From assembly GCF_030272615.1 (NCBI RefSeq), contig NW_026729262.1:1-64000 (forward strand): 64,000 nucleotides of DNA, read 5' to 3'. Shown in pieces: positions 10,874 through 22,754 of this stretch. Every line of letters begins with the position of its first letter. Position 1 is the stretch's first letter. The notes under the pieces were generated by a model that ran no database searches, was not told where the DNA came from, and saw nothing but the letters and a program-made list of their open reading frames with translations. The DNA comes from Cryptomeria japonica. Lineage: Eukaryota; Streptophyta; Pinopsida; Cupressales; Cupressaceae. The translations under genes and the position numbers were made by a program.

Positions 10874-12540
10874 TTGAAATTTCATGAATCTGCATGCATA
10901 GCAGAAGAAGAGATGCCAGAGGTAATTTTTCTGCCCACTCATCCTAATCATGCAGAAGATAATTTCCCAAATATAAATCCTTTTGTTGAACTTTATCATG
11001 TCCCACATAATTTGAATCACCCTGAATCTGAATTTCCAGAAGGTAGTCTTCAGTTCTTTTTTGGTCCACAAGAAGAAGAATTTCCTATAGTAACAACCCC
11101 CACAAGTCCAATGCAAGGGAACCCTCCTCCTGTTGGGAATAATCCACCACCACCACCAAGTCCAACGTTTGAGTTTCCCATCTCTGACCAGCATGATAAT
11201 GCTAACCTCAAGAACATTCCAGCATCTTCACTTCCTAAATTCTATGGGTTAGTGATAGAGGATCCTGATACATTTCTGTTTGAGTTTGATGTTCTCTGTA
11301 GGAGTTTTGACTATACTACAGATGCCCATAGACTCAAAAAATTTCCTGCCACTTTGAAGGAGTCATCTCTTGAGATGGTTTATGAGCTTGGGTAGTAGCA
11401 CAATCAATACATGGGATGAGATGAAACGGTTGTTTCTTGCAAAATACAAAGACTATTGTGGAGGCACTGACCGTCATGGGGATGATATCTTTAGAATGAC
11501 ACAAACTGAAGATGAGAGTCTTGAGGATTATCTGGAAAGGTTTTTGTTTACTGTCAAGAAGTCCAAGCATAGTACTCTGAATGAAGATTCCCTCAAATTG
11601 ATATTCTTGAGGGGTATCAGTGATGAATGCACTAATTCCTTAGATCTCATGGGAGGAGGTGACATTACACAATATACTTGGGCTAAAATAGGGCAAATTT
11701 GCAAAAAGTATTCCAGATCTACATCTAAGAAGAACAAGAGATTTAAGCCTAGGGCACCATTATCAACAGCTGGAACTGGAGTTTCTAGATTGGAACTTAG
11801 TCATATGTTAAAAGACTTCAAGGAGGACATAATAAACAATATGGCTACCTAGTTGGATACATTGGCAGCTAAGAAGAAGCATGAGGAAGCTGATGCATTC
11901 CTTGCAGAATTCTATCCTCATTGTAAACAACGGAAGAAAGATTGTAGATGTAAGATGGTTGCAAATGTGGAAGCACCTGACTTCAAAGAAGACCAAGTTT
12001 TCAAAGACAAGGTATGCCATTCGATCCACTTTCTTTTTCTGGTTATAGTGGTAATTCTTATGCACCAAACAACCAATGGCAACCACAGTATTCTCAAAAA
12101 TTTGGTAACTATCCACATTGGTATGGGTCACAAGGCCAAGGGCAGCAATTTGTTAATCAAGTTCCATAGTGGCAACAACCACAGGGGAATTGGTATCCAT
12201 CTTAGGGTCAAGGGAACCAGTTTCAATGGAATTGACAACCTAACTCTCAATGGAGGGGAAACCAATCATGGCAAGCCCAATCTGTTGGATATCAACCTCC
12301 TGTTCAACAGCCACAACCTCTTGCTTTAATGCCTCCTCCTACAACTATAGCTACACCGCCTAAGCCAACAAAATTGCCTACTCAACCGGTGCCTAATCCA
12401 AATATCAAATCTCAGCAACAACAAGCAGCTTATTCAGCTAATGCTAATCAATACCCAGCCTATTCTTTATCACTAGATGATATTCACCTCCGATCTGGGA
12501 CAACTCTACCTAATCCCTCTCATCCGGTTATTACTGAGGT
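10874..12540 (+). pseudogene. Gag of Athila-like element, broken
   Basis: The first coding block starts by 10874 (or the ATG at 10913). It contains FYGLVIEDPDTFLFEFDVL and, after a frameshift near 11365, SLGSSTINTWDEMKRLFLAK and EDESLEDYLERFLFTVKK, the conserved core of plant Ty3/Gypsy Gag. An in-frame TAG at 11850 (from CAG) and a second frameshift near 12000-12050 follow. The C-terminal part is Gln/Pro/Asn-rich, with several further stops, and leads into HLRSGTTL near 12490, a linker typical before the protease. I see no intact CCHC zinc knuckle. Confidence 0.85.
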
Positions 12541-13324
12541 ACAAGAAGAGCAGCCAATCTCTGACCCGAAAGATACAATACCTCAGAATAAAATATTACT
12601 ACCATTTCCCCATAGATTGCAAGACAAAGAAGTTTCCACTGAACAACAACTAAGCTTTGATATTCTTGATCAACTGAAACACATTTGTGTTAAAATTCCA
12701 TTGTTGCAAGCAATAAAGGATGCCCCTATATATGGTAAGGTACTAAGAGAGGCATGCCTAAAGAAACCTGGCAGGAAGAAAAAAGATCCACAAACAGTTC
12801 ATGTTATGGGTCAATTGGCTGATATAATGTTAGGTAAAATTGCAATTCCAAAGTATGTTGATCCAGGTAGTCCTGTTGTGAGTATAGTCATCAATGGTAG
12901 TCAAATAAGGAATGTTTTGATTGATTTAGGAGCAGCCATTAATGTAATGACAAGGGAAGTAATGAAACATCTAGAGATCAATAGTTTAAGGACTACACCC
13001 ACAGTTAGACCTGATAGTATCATAGAGGATGTCATAGTTATTCTAGATTCCTAGGAATATCCTGTAGACTTTATGATTCTATCTCCAAAGGCAACATTGG
13101 GAGGATATCCAGTCATTTTGGGTAGACCCTGGCTTGCCACAGCTGATGCATATATAGGGTGTAGATCAGGAGACATGACTATTTCATATGGGAGTTCTAC
13201 AAAAACATTAGCCTTGTATTCTCCAGCACAACCACAGCTTGAGCAACAAGAAGTTGTTTGGCCTATCTTGGGAGAGGAATCTGATGAAATTGACTCTATT
13301 AATCACCTTATGATGATTAATTGA
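12541..13324 (+). pseudogene. Aspartic protease domain of Athila-like pol
   Basis: In the frame continuing from Gag, the stretch VSIVINGSQIRNVLIDLGAA (about 12878-12940) is the retropepsin active-site region. DLG replaces DSG or DTG, which is the usual form in Athila elements. A flap-like and C-terminal part, GGYPVILGRPWLATADAYIG, follows at about 13090-13150. Nonsense codons at 13052 (TAG) and 13322 (TGA) interrupt the frame. It would cleave the Gag-Pol precursor in the virus-like particle. Confidence 0.85.
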
Positions 13325-15038
13325 GGACCACTCATGCAATTATATGATGAGGAATCAATTCTTTATAAGGTTCTAATAAATGAATTAATAGAAGATCAAG
13401 AATTGCAAGAATTGGTTCCGAATATTGCAGGTCTGGACTTTCCTGTAGCCACTGATATTTTGCATACTCTGTTGCCGCAGGAATTATCTTTTTCTCATTT
13501 TTCTGATATAAACCAAATTGATCTTACTATTAAGATAGAGGTAGAATTGAATAGATATTTGAATATCAATAGAGATCTATCAGATACTCAAAATGAGGAC
13601 CTTGTAGACCTTCTGAAACTCCATAAAAATGCTTTTGCATGGGATTACAAGGACATGAGTGGGATTGATCCAGCAGTTTGTACTCACTGTATTTACATAA
13701 AGGATGATTGTTTGCCACTTAGACAACCTCAAAGAAGAGTCAATCCTGCCTTGAAGGAGATAGTTAAAGAGAAATTACAGAAATTGTTAAAAGCAGGGTT
13801 TATCTATCCTATCTTTGACAGTCAATGGGTATCACCTCTGGTGATAGTCCCTAAAAAGGGAGGCAAATGGAGAGTATGTGTTGATTATAGAGCTCTGAAT
13901 TTGGCAACAAGAAAAGATCATTTCCCATTGCCATTTGTGGATCAGGTATTAGATTCTCTTGCTGGTAAGAGATATTTTTCATTCCTTGATGGATTTAGTG
14001 GTTACAATCAGATACAGATAGCCCCAGAGGATCAAGAGAAGACAACATTTACTTGCCCATGGGGCACGTATGCATATTTTGTTCTTCCTTTTGGGTTGTG
14101 TAATACTCCAGCCACTTTTCAAAGAGCAGTGATTAGTATTTTTTTTGATATTTCTCAAGATATTATGGAAATTTACATGGATGACTTCACAACTTATGAT
14201 TTTGAATTTGATCAAGCATTGGGTAATTTGAAGAAAGTGTTGTAGCGGTGTGAAGACTACAATTTGTCTTTGAACAATGAGAAGTGTTTTATTATGATGG
14301 AAGAAGGAATAGTCCTTGGCCATCATATATCTGTACAGGCATAAAGGTGGATGCAGCAAAGATTAAGGTTATTCAGCATATTAATGACCCTGTGAAGCAG
14401 AAAGACATGAGAAGTTTTCTTGGCCATGCTGGATACTACAGAAGGTTTATCCAAGATTTCAGTAAAATTGCAAGTCCCTTATATTCACTGCTTACCAAAG
14501 ATGCAAAATTTAAATGGACCCCAACATGCAATGAAGCTTTCTCAAAGCTTAAGCATGCTTTGACTCAAGCACCAGTTCTTAAGGGGCCAAATTGGTCTGT
14601 ACCATTCCAATTCCATATAGATGCATTTGATTATGCAATAGGAGTAGTGCTGGGACAAAAAGTTGACAAGTTGGAAAATGCAATATATTATATCAGCAAG
14701 AATTTGCAGGGACCTAAATTGAATTATACAGTTACTGAAAAGGAAATGCTAGCTATCATATATGCCCTTAACAAATTTAGACACTATATTACAGGATATC
14801 CCATATTTGTACATACAGATCATACTGCAATTAGATATCTCATGAATAAGCCATCAATCACCGGTAGATTAGCTCGTTGGTTATTGTTGAAGTAGGAATT
14901 TGATATCATAGTTGTTGATAAGCCAAGAAAGTCTAATGTGGTTGCAGATTATCTTTTACGTCTTCAATTGCAGGAAGATTCTACAATGATAGATGACACT
15001 TTTCCAGATGAACATTTGTTTCTCATACAGGCTCACAC
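13325..15038 (+). pseudogene. Reverse transcriptase and RNase H of Athila-like pol
   Basis: RT motifs in order: SPLVIVPKKGGKWRVCVDYR (about 13834-13893), YFSFLDGFSGYNQ with the first catalytic Asp (about 13972-14010), LPFGLCNTPATFQRA (about 14089-14134) and YMDDF with the catalytic Asp pair (about 14174-14188). A TAG at 14243 and a one-base deletion near 14341 break the frame. RNase H follows with FHIDAFDYAIGVVLGQ, TEKEMLAIIYAL and HTDHTAIRYLM, and a TAG at 14893. The coding text ends at the nested insertion at 15038 and resumes at 22755 in the same phase, because the insertion plus its 5-bp duplication is a multiple of three. Confidence 0.92.
15034..15038. repeat. Target site duplication of nested element (left)
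   Basis: CACAC, repeated at 22750-22754. The Athila pol text on either side reads ...QAH and TPWYADIANYL, which is continuous in relatives. Confidence 0.9.
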
Positions 15039-16196
15039 TGATGAATACTAAGAGGGGGGGGGGGGGGGGTGAATTAGTATGCCAAAAATCTCTACACTTA
15101 AACACTTTGCAAGACTAATAGTAAACCGGTATAACAGTTTAGCAGACAAATCGGTTAACACACATGCAAACCAAATAGCTAATAATGCATTCACCCACAG
15201 AAGAAAAAATACCATAACATAAGAGATTTTGACGTGGAAACCCAAATGGGAAAAACCACAGTGAGATGGAACTCACAAGTAACTATCTGCAGAATAGGAA
15301 CCAGACCGGTTAAGGTCAGATCGGTTAAGGTCTTACAATGTTCTTTACCAAAACAAATCCTGTTAGGAATCCCAATCTCTGTTAGGAGATAAGTCTGATT
15401 AAAGACTACCTTGCTAGAGGATTTTAGATCCACAGATGTGAACCACCTTGTTAGAGGATTTACAAAAGGCTTTTGGGCCTACCCGGTTAAGGGCTACAGA
15501 CTTGTCAAAGATGCGAGTAATCAACAAGTGTTTGATCTAGCTAGTAGCATAGACTGCTCAGTTAGATCCTTGATAGCTCGTTCCTAATGCACTCCAGCAT
15601 TACTTCAGTCTTCTACACATTCATATTCTCTCCAACTCCTCAACCACCTTAAACCCTAGCAACAACATAAAATTTTGCTACAACCACATCAACAACCTAA
15701 AACCCTAGACATGATGTCCTTATAAAGGAATCTGATTTCATGTCGGTCCAATAGGATTACATAACAATTTCTTAGGTTCAATGAACCTAGACATACTTGG
15801 TACCATGACACAAAAAGCATTGTTTAGGTGTCAACACCATCAAACAATCGGTGGATGGTAACTCATCACAAAATGTCGGTTGGTAACTCATCACAGAGTA
15901 TTACTGGTTCATATAAAATGTCGGTTGCCGGTTTGACAAAAATGAAGGTTGTTAAAAATGTATTATGTTGCTTTAATCTCTCGTACCGCTTGGGATCTAC
16001 AAACCACTTGGGGTCAACATGCCGGTTCAGACTGGGAAACACATTCTACAAAACACCAATATTCTAAAGACTATAATACAACATACCGGTTGGAACAAAT
16101 ATCGGTTGTGCTCTAACTCATACATATAAAGGGGATCTCAATGCAAGTGTGTGTCCATCAATGACAATCACAACATAAACATCAAAAATACCAACA
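15039..16196 (-). repeat. 3' LTR of nested Copia-type element
   Basis: Matches 21617-22749. It is longer mainly because of a G homopolymer (about 15053-15070) and a 15-base tandem duplication around GGTTAAGGTCAGATCGGTTA (about 15308-15330). Confidence 0.92.
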
Positions 16197-16222
16197 ATCT
16201 CCCCCTTTGGAATTGATGGCAA
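16197..16222 (-). promoter_or_regulatory. Polypurine tract of nested Copia-type element
   Basis: On the minus strand CCATCAATTCCAAAGGGGGA followed by GAT abuts the LTR start TGTTGG. This is the classic Copia plus-strand primer. Confidence 0.85.
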
Positions 16223-16498
16223 CACTTAGGAAAATAAAATTTTGACATCTAAGTGTTTTACAACAAAATCATGCCATTAGCAAAATTGCTCTCCCCCTAA
16301 GCATATACACTATCCTGTTAACAATACAATGTATAACACTTTTGCATATAGAGAATAATCATTGAGATATTCAGAGCATATATCAAAATTTTGATTACCA
16401 GATACTTCTCCCAAATAGAATTCTTCTCTCCCTTTGCCAACAATGACAAAGTACAGTTGAACAACCCTGTTTTCATTTGATATTAAAATAATAAAAGT

Positions 16499-19400
16499 TT
16501 ATGATAATAAGGAATAATACTTGTCAAAAACAGATTTAAAGTCCTCCAAGAATTGTTTCATCGACAAAGACCAGGACTCAAGTAGGGAGGTGGTTACTTC
16601 TTTTTCTATCTGCATCTGGGAGACCTGTTCTTCCATGGTATCGATTGTGCTCATCTCTTGTGTCACTGTTAAGGCATCCAAGTTTAGATAGCACTTCTGA
16701 AGAATTTGCAATCGTGGAAGTAGAACCAGTTGTAGCTCCTACAAATCTCTAGACCGAGTGTTGATCTCTTGCTCCATTTTTACTGACTGGATGTGAAACT
16801 AGTGAATAGTTTGCCCATAAGTTGTAAAGGAAACATAAGGTGGCTTGAATGTGCTCATGTAGGACTGCAAGTCCATTTGAAGCTTTTGCTTCTGAGCTAG
16901 TACATCATCATAGAACAAATGGGGTTGGTAGATCTTGCTGAGTAGTAGATTCCCCTCATCTAGAGCGTCCCTTATATCTTTTTTTTCTTTCTTTAGTTCA
17001 GACCGGAGCTCATTCAACTTCTTCACCAGAGCTATATTAAGAACTTTTTGATGCTCCTTCTTGACATTTGCCTATGCTGCCTCTTCTAGGCTCTACACCT
17101 GATCATCCACTACTGTGCATAGGAGCTTAAGTTTAGCTAGTGATGAATCAGTGTTGGGAAGATTTGTACCGGGTATCAAACTAGTAAGAGTGTCCACAAC
17201 CGCTTGAATTACATCCTACTCCTTCTTCCTTTGATTAATTTCAAGGTGCTCTTGAGAAACCTTGATGCTTTGCATTAGCTCCATTTCACTTGCAAACTGG
17301 AGATCGATAGGACTAGTGAGATCAGCTAGTTTGGCTTGACTCCCGATTGCCTTCGAAGTCTCCATCTGGGTGCTCTTTTCTGCTTCTCCTGCCTTATCCT
17401 CTTCCACTTTCTTCTTCTCTGCTTCTCTCCTCTTCTTCGCTTCCTTATCCTCCTCTGCTTTTTTCTTCTCTGCTTCTTTCCTTTTCTCCTCTTCTTTGTC
17501 CTCCTCTTCCTTCTTCCTTTTCTCTACTTCTCTCCTCTTCTCTTCTTTTTCTTCCTCTTCCTTCTTCTTCTTCTCTACTTCCTTCCTCTTCTCCTCTTCC
17601 TTGTCTTCCTCTTCTTTCTTTTTCTTTTCATCTTCTTGCTTCTTTTTCTCTTCTTCATCCTTCTTCTTCTTCTTCTCCTCTTCATCTTTCTTCTTCTTCT
17701 TCTCTTCTTCATCCTTTTTCTTCTTCTCTTCTTTCATTCTTTTTCTTCTTCTCTTCTTCATCCTTTTTCTTCTTCTTTCTTCATCCTTTTCCTTCTTCTC
17801 TTCTTCATCCTTTTTCCTCTGCTCGGCCTGTTCATTTGCCACTTCCTGTCTGTCCTCAGCTTGCTTATCAACCTGTTCGGCCTGTTTCTCTTGTCTTGTT
17901 GCCTCAGATGGTGTTTCCTGAGTAACATCTTCTATGTCCAGGGCATCGACATCAATAGTGTCGACTGATTCATCAACCAGGTTTCCTTCATCATCAAATG
18001 CTTCATCCGATTTTGTTATAACCGGTTCTTTCTCAGCTTGCCGGTTGGCTTCAGCCACTCGATGCATCTTCAGAGCTTCTAGAGCATGAGTATGAGTATC
18101 CTTGAGCACTTCCTTACCCTTCCCTTCCAATAACAGGAGTCATCTTCTTCTCATGAAGAAAAGACCTTTGTATTTGTTCATGACATCAAACAGTTCCGAA
18201 TTTGATACATCAAGAAAATGTTCAGCAAAAACTTTTTCTCTCATTTCTTGTTCATGCTCTATGGCAATGCGCCATTTGTTGTCTAAGGACTTATACAAAG
18301 AATCTGGTGTTTCAGATCTAATTTTTTAAGATGACCGGTCATTAACACATAAATACTAAATTATTTTCTTTTCAACCGCTTCCTTTTCATCATCATTAAA
18401 GTCATCAAAATACTCAATAAATCATGTAGAAATTTTCTCCTAATATTCTTTATTGTTCTTTGACAATGTGTCAAAGGTTTCTAGGAGGAGATATCAATAT
18501 TTACCGGTGCAGATGATGCCAGTTCATTCTTTGTCTTCTTTCTTGTCCGTCTCACCTTCTTGGGCTGCTCCTCAGACACAGTTTCCTCTAAGTCTGGTGT
18601 ATTGCTTTTTGTCTTCCTTTTCCTCTCAAAGACTTTAGCTGGTGTTGCTTCCGGTTTCTTCTTGGCTGGTGACCGCTTGGTCACTTTTGGAGTTGCAGTA
18701 GTAACCAGTGTTGATGCTGCAGGCACTGCCTTTGCCTTCTTCACTGTAGGTTCTTTTCCTTTCTTTGCAGAGGGTTCCTCGACCAGTGTAACCCTTTCCA
18801 GATAGGTTCCAGTCCTCTTTGCCTTAGGGTCAAGAGGTGAGGCAATAAGGGTAGAGACATACCTTTCCAGCATATCGTACATCACCTCATAGCCCATTGG
18901 CTCCACTTCTTCCTGTCTGGGCTCAACAGCCTCCATTATGCATTTATCCACTTGGATGGTGAAACAGATATCGTCTTCATATTTCTTGATGATGTCACCC
19001 GATATCCTCATTCTTTCGCTCATTTTCTATCTGAACTCCTCAAAATACTTGTTTAGAACATCAGGGTAACCGATTCCAATTGCTTGAATGCTTTCCTTGA
19101 TTTACTTGGTCACCGATTGATCAGCAGACCACTGGACATCTCCTACTCCTGGAAAGTAGCCTTGGAAATAGAAGAACAACCCAACCAGTAGTTGTCCAAG
19201 CTTGAACCTTAGTGCATTATCCTGTTTGATCGACTTCAGATTCAATAGGAGTTATCTCTGCATACTGGTGCACAGGTCAAATGATGCATCCTCCATTATC
19301 ATCCGGTAAGTGGCATTTACCATTGCAATAGATACAGAGTTAATTCTGCTAGCAGAGAATGTCCAGTAGCCTATCACCATGCAGGCATACTTAACCAGAT

Positions 19401-19899
19401 CATCCTTTATAGAATTGATTATCATGCCTCATGAGTCGCTCATTGAACTGGTGAGTTTGGACATTTCAGTTTTGATTATCGTCCTTAGGGCTGGCACTTC
19501 CCCTGTGTTGTAGAAAACAATGACTACATGAATTGCCTACGGCGTGATATCATGTGTTCTCTACAAGTACATCTTGTCACCATGGACTCTGCTCAGAATG
19601 ATCCTTATATGATCCTCTGTGAAATCCTCCAGGAAGTAAACAACATTGTGGAGCTTCTTCTTCTCCAAAATATTATACTCCGGTTTGATCTTCTTATCCT
19701 TTCCACAAAATAAACCTAACTGGGAGTGGATAGCTAGAGATCTTAGGTCTTCAATCTTGCAATCTATGTAGTTAGAAATTCCCTCTTCTACTATCATGCC
19801 AACCGAAACTTGTGATAGGGCATTATACTTAGACTTTCATTGAATAAAACTTGCAGACTTGACAGATGCACTAGAACTGGTATGAGATGCAGAAGCCAT
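16499..19899 (-). pseudogene. Long ORF of unknown function downstream of Gag (nested element)
   Basis: About 1130 codons run from an ATG at 19899 (MASASHTSSSASVKSASFIQ) to a stop at 16499, with one frameshift between 18481 and 18130 and about ten nonsense codons. The first 290 or so residues look globular (for example VQWSADQSVTK near 19130). Next comes a Lys/Ala/Pro-rich basic stretch (about 18830-18500), resembling nuclear targeting sequence in composition only, then an acidic segment, then a Lys/Glu low-complexity coiled-coil stretch (about 17830-17400). The C-terminal 260 residues are coiled-coil-like. I do not recognise the family. The polypurine tract and left LTR follow. It occupies the place where pol should be. 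Confidence 0.6.
17400..17830 (-). repeat. Lys/Glu-coding low-complexity tract
   Basis: On the plus strand CTTCTTCTC-type pyrimidine repeats; on the coding minus strand irregular KKKKDEEE units of 10-13 codons. The pattern looks like repeat expansion by slippage inside the long ORF. Confidence 0.85.
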
Positions 19900-20351
19900 G
19901 ATAGAAATTTTAAGAACTTGAGAAATACCTTTTGAAACATGTGAATTTAGGGCTTGCAGATTCTCCTTCACTTCACACTCCGTCGGTTGTTGAATCACCG
20001 CTTTGTGTTCTCCACTTGACCGTTTGTAGTTTGGATTTGAATCTCCGTCGTGGTTTCTCAATTTCTCAAAATCTCAGCTCAAATCGCCTTTTCATCGCTC
20101 TGCTCTTTGAAAAACTTTTCTTCCCTCGAAAACTAATAGTGAGAAATGATTTGAAAAATGCTTTTAAGCATATTCCTCACCTACCATCATTAATGCTCCT
20201 CCATTAGGGCGTAAACCCTAATTTGCTTTTTTTACCATTTCTGGTCTTCTACCAAATGACAAGTATCACATACCGGTTAAGGTCTTTTACTGGTGTAAAT
20301 CGGGGGTTCGAAACATTTCGTCGTTTGCTCCCCCTAAGCTTTTTCTGAAGA

Positions 20352-21566
20352 TTAGTTTGTCGGTTCCATGATTTCCACACTAGGTGAAAAAACTGGTTCC
20401 TCTTGTAACACCACTGGTTTCTTCTTCCAGGTTTTGTTCATGTCCGCTTGAACAATGTCAACATCAATGTTTCCTTCTAGAGTGACCGATATATCATCAG
20501 ATATGTTCTTTCTTGATCTACAGATTCTGGCAATGTGACCCAGTTTGTTGCACTGATAGCAAACCAATCCAAGTGCTCTCCAAGGTCCATTGTTCATGTT
20601 TCCATTCTTCCTTCTGCATATTGCAGCAATGTGACCATGACCATGATAGACCATATAGTTTTCACTCCATTCGGTTGGCGCTTGATAGCCACCGCTTCTT
20701 TGCTGATGATTGAAGGTATTAAACCGGTTGTGATTCCGGTTCACAAAAGGTTCAGGACCAGCTCCTTGGGTCCTCTGAGAATATCTATCAATGTTGTTCA
20801 TAACTAACCTGCATTCATATGCTCTATGCCCATACTTGTTACATGCATAACAGTTACCATTGAATCTATAGGATCTAGGCTTATCATTTAGAAAATAAGG
20901 AAAATTGTTGTAAGCCTTACTTCTACACACATTTGCAGTATGTCCTTCTTTAAGATAGTTGAAGCAAACAGGTTTAAACTCTTCCTTACCTTTATCCTTT
21001 GATGTCGGTTGTTTTTTTGACGTTCCAGCATTTGTACCAGAGGTCTCACCTTCCTCATGACTGGAATAACCAAGTCCGTTGGTATTCTTGACCGGTTTGG
21101 CAGATTCAAGGTTTTTCTCTAGCTTGACAGTACTCTTGTTGAACTTAGCAAGTATTTCCTTTGACTCAGAGAGTTCTTTGGAAATAGCAGCATTTGTTTC
21201 CAACAGGTTTTCATTCTCAAAGATGGCAATGTTCAGTTCTCCTTGCATGTCTTCCTTTCCCACTTTGCTTGCATGGAGCAGTTAGGGCACTAGTCTCTTG
21301 TTCTCAAGCTCTTGACACATCCGGATAGTCAATCCTTCCAACTCCTTTCTCAGGTTGGAGTTTGATTCATTCAACTTATTTACTTTTGCAATTAGGGCTT
21401 CCATATCTGCTTCATCTGAAGAACTATTTTCAAATAGCTCCATCAGCTTTTCAGCATGTTCTCTCCTTTTTGCTTGAGATGCCTTGTATTTGACCATAAG
21501 ATCATCATAGGCTTGCTCAGACTGAGTGAGCCGATGTGTAAGTTCCCTTATAGAGTATTCCCCCAT
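20352..21566 (-). pseudogene. Gag C-terminal part with four zinc knuckles (nested Copia-type)
   Basis: About 405 codons from an ATG at 21566, some 50 bases after the primer site, with a single nonsense codon near 21282. The first half is coiled-coil-like. Then come four CCHC-type knuckles: CFNYLKEGHTANVC (second Cys replaced by Tyr), CYACNKYGHRAYEC (intact), YMVYHGHGHIAAIC (two Cys lost) and CYQCNKLGHIARIC (intact). The knuckles would bind the element RNA. The usual N-terminal Copia Gag region is missing, and no protease follows. Confidence 0.8.
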
Positions 21567-21599
21567 ATCTCTTTACAAGTGGTTAAACTTATAGAAAGG

Positions 21600-21614
21600 T
21601 AGGCTCTTATACCA
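21600..21614 (-). promoter_or_regulatory. Primer binding site, initiator tRNA-Met type
   Basis: On the minus strand TGGTATAAGAGCCTA begins two bases after the LTR. It has one mismatch to the TGGTATCAGAGCC site of plant Copia elements. Confidence 0.85.
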
Positions 21615-21616
21615 AT

Positions 21617-22749
21617 TGATGAATACTAAGAGTGGGGGTGAATTAGTATGCCAAAAATCTCTGCACTTAAACACTTTGCAAGACTAATAGTAAACCGGTA
21701 TAACAGTTTAGCAAACAAAATAATTAACACACATGCAAACCAAATAGCTAATAATGCATTCACCCATAGAAGCAAAAACACCATAACACAAGAGATTTTG
21801 ACATGGAAACCCAAATGAGAAAAACCACGGTGAGATGGAACTCACAAGTAACTATCTGCAGAATAGGAACCAGACCGGTTAAGGTCTTACAATGTTCTTT
21901 ACCAGAACAGATCCTATTAGGAATCTCAATCTTTGTTAGGAGATAAGTCTAATTAAAGACTACCTTGCTAGAGGATTTTAGATCCATATATGTGAACCAC
22001 CTTGTTAGAGGATTTACAAAAGGCTTTTGGGCCTACCCGGTTAAGGGCTACAAACTTGTCAAAGATGTGAGTAATCAACAAGTGTTTGATCTAGCTAGTA
22101 GCATAGACTACTTGGTTAGATCCTTGATAGCTCGTTCCTAATGCACTCCAACATTACTTCAGTCTTCTACACATTCATATTCTCTCCAACTCCTCAACCA
22201 CCTTAACCCCTAGCAACAACATAAAATTTTGCTACAACCACATCAACAACCTAAAACCCTAGACATGATGTCCTTATAAAGGAATCTGATTTCATGTTGG
22301 TACAATAGGATTACATAACAATTTCCTAGGTTCAATGAACCTGGACATACTTGGTACCATGACACAAAAAGCACCATTTAGGTGTCGGCACCATCAAACA
22401 ATTGGTGGATGGTAACTCATCACAAAGTGTCGATTGGTAACTCATCACAGAGTATTACCAGTTCATATAAAATGCTAGTTGCCAGTTTGACAAAAATGAA
22501 GACTAGTAAAAATGTGTTATGCCGCTTTAATCCCTCATATTGCTTGGGATCCACAAACCACTTGGGGTCAACATGCCACTTCAAATCGGGAAACACATTC
22601 TGCAAAACACCAATAGTCTAAAGACTATAATACAACATATCGGTTGGAACAAATACCGGTTGTGCTAAACTCATAGATATAAAGGGGATCTCAATGCAAG
22701 TGTGTGTCCATCAATGACAATCACAACATAAACATAAGAAATGCCAACA
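21617..22749 (-). repeat. 5' LTR of nested Copia-type element
   Basis: Matches 15039-16196. The minus-strand start is TGTTGGCATTTCTTATG at 22749. Followed by the CACAC target duplication at 22750-22754. Confidence 0.92.
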
Positions 22750-22754
22750 CACAC

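Larger units (their letters stand above)
15039..22749 (-). mobile_element. Pol-less Ty1/Copia-type element nested in Athila pol
   Basis: LTRs at 15039-16196 and 21617-22749 begin TG and end CA. CACAC flanks both sides. Orientation is minus: an initiator-Met-type primer site lies next to the right LTR and a GGGGGAGAT polypurine tract next to the left one, as in Copia elements. The 5.4 kb inside encodes a zinc-knuckle Gag portion and one very long ORF of unknown function. No protease, integrase, RT or RNase H motif is visible in any frame, so it depended on another Copia element for enzymes. Confidence 0.9.

Noticed and set aside
17336-17968. Long plus-strand frames rich in Ser, Phe and Leu
   Set aside because: They are the antisense of the Lys/Glu repeat tract; CTT/TCT repeats stay open in several frames.
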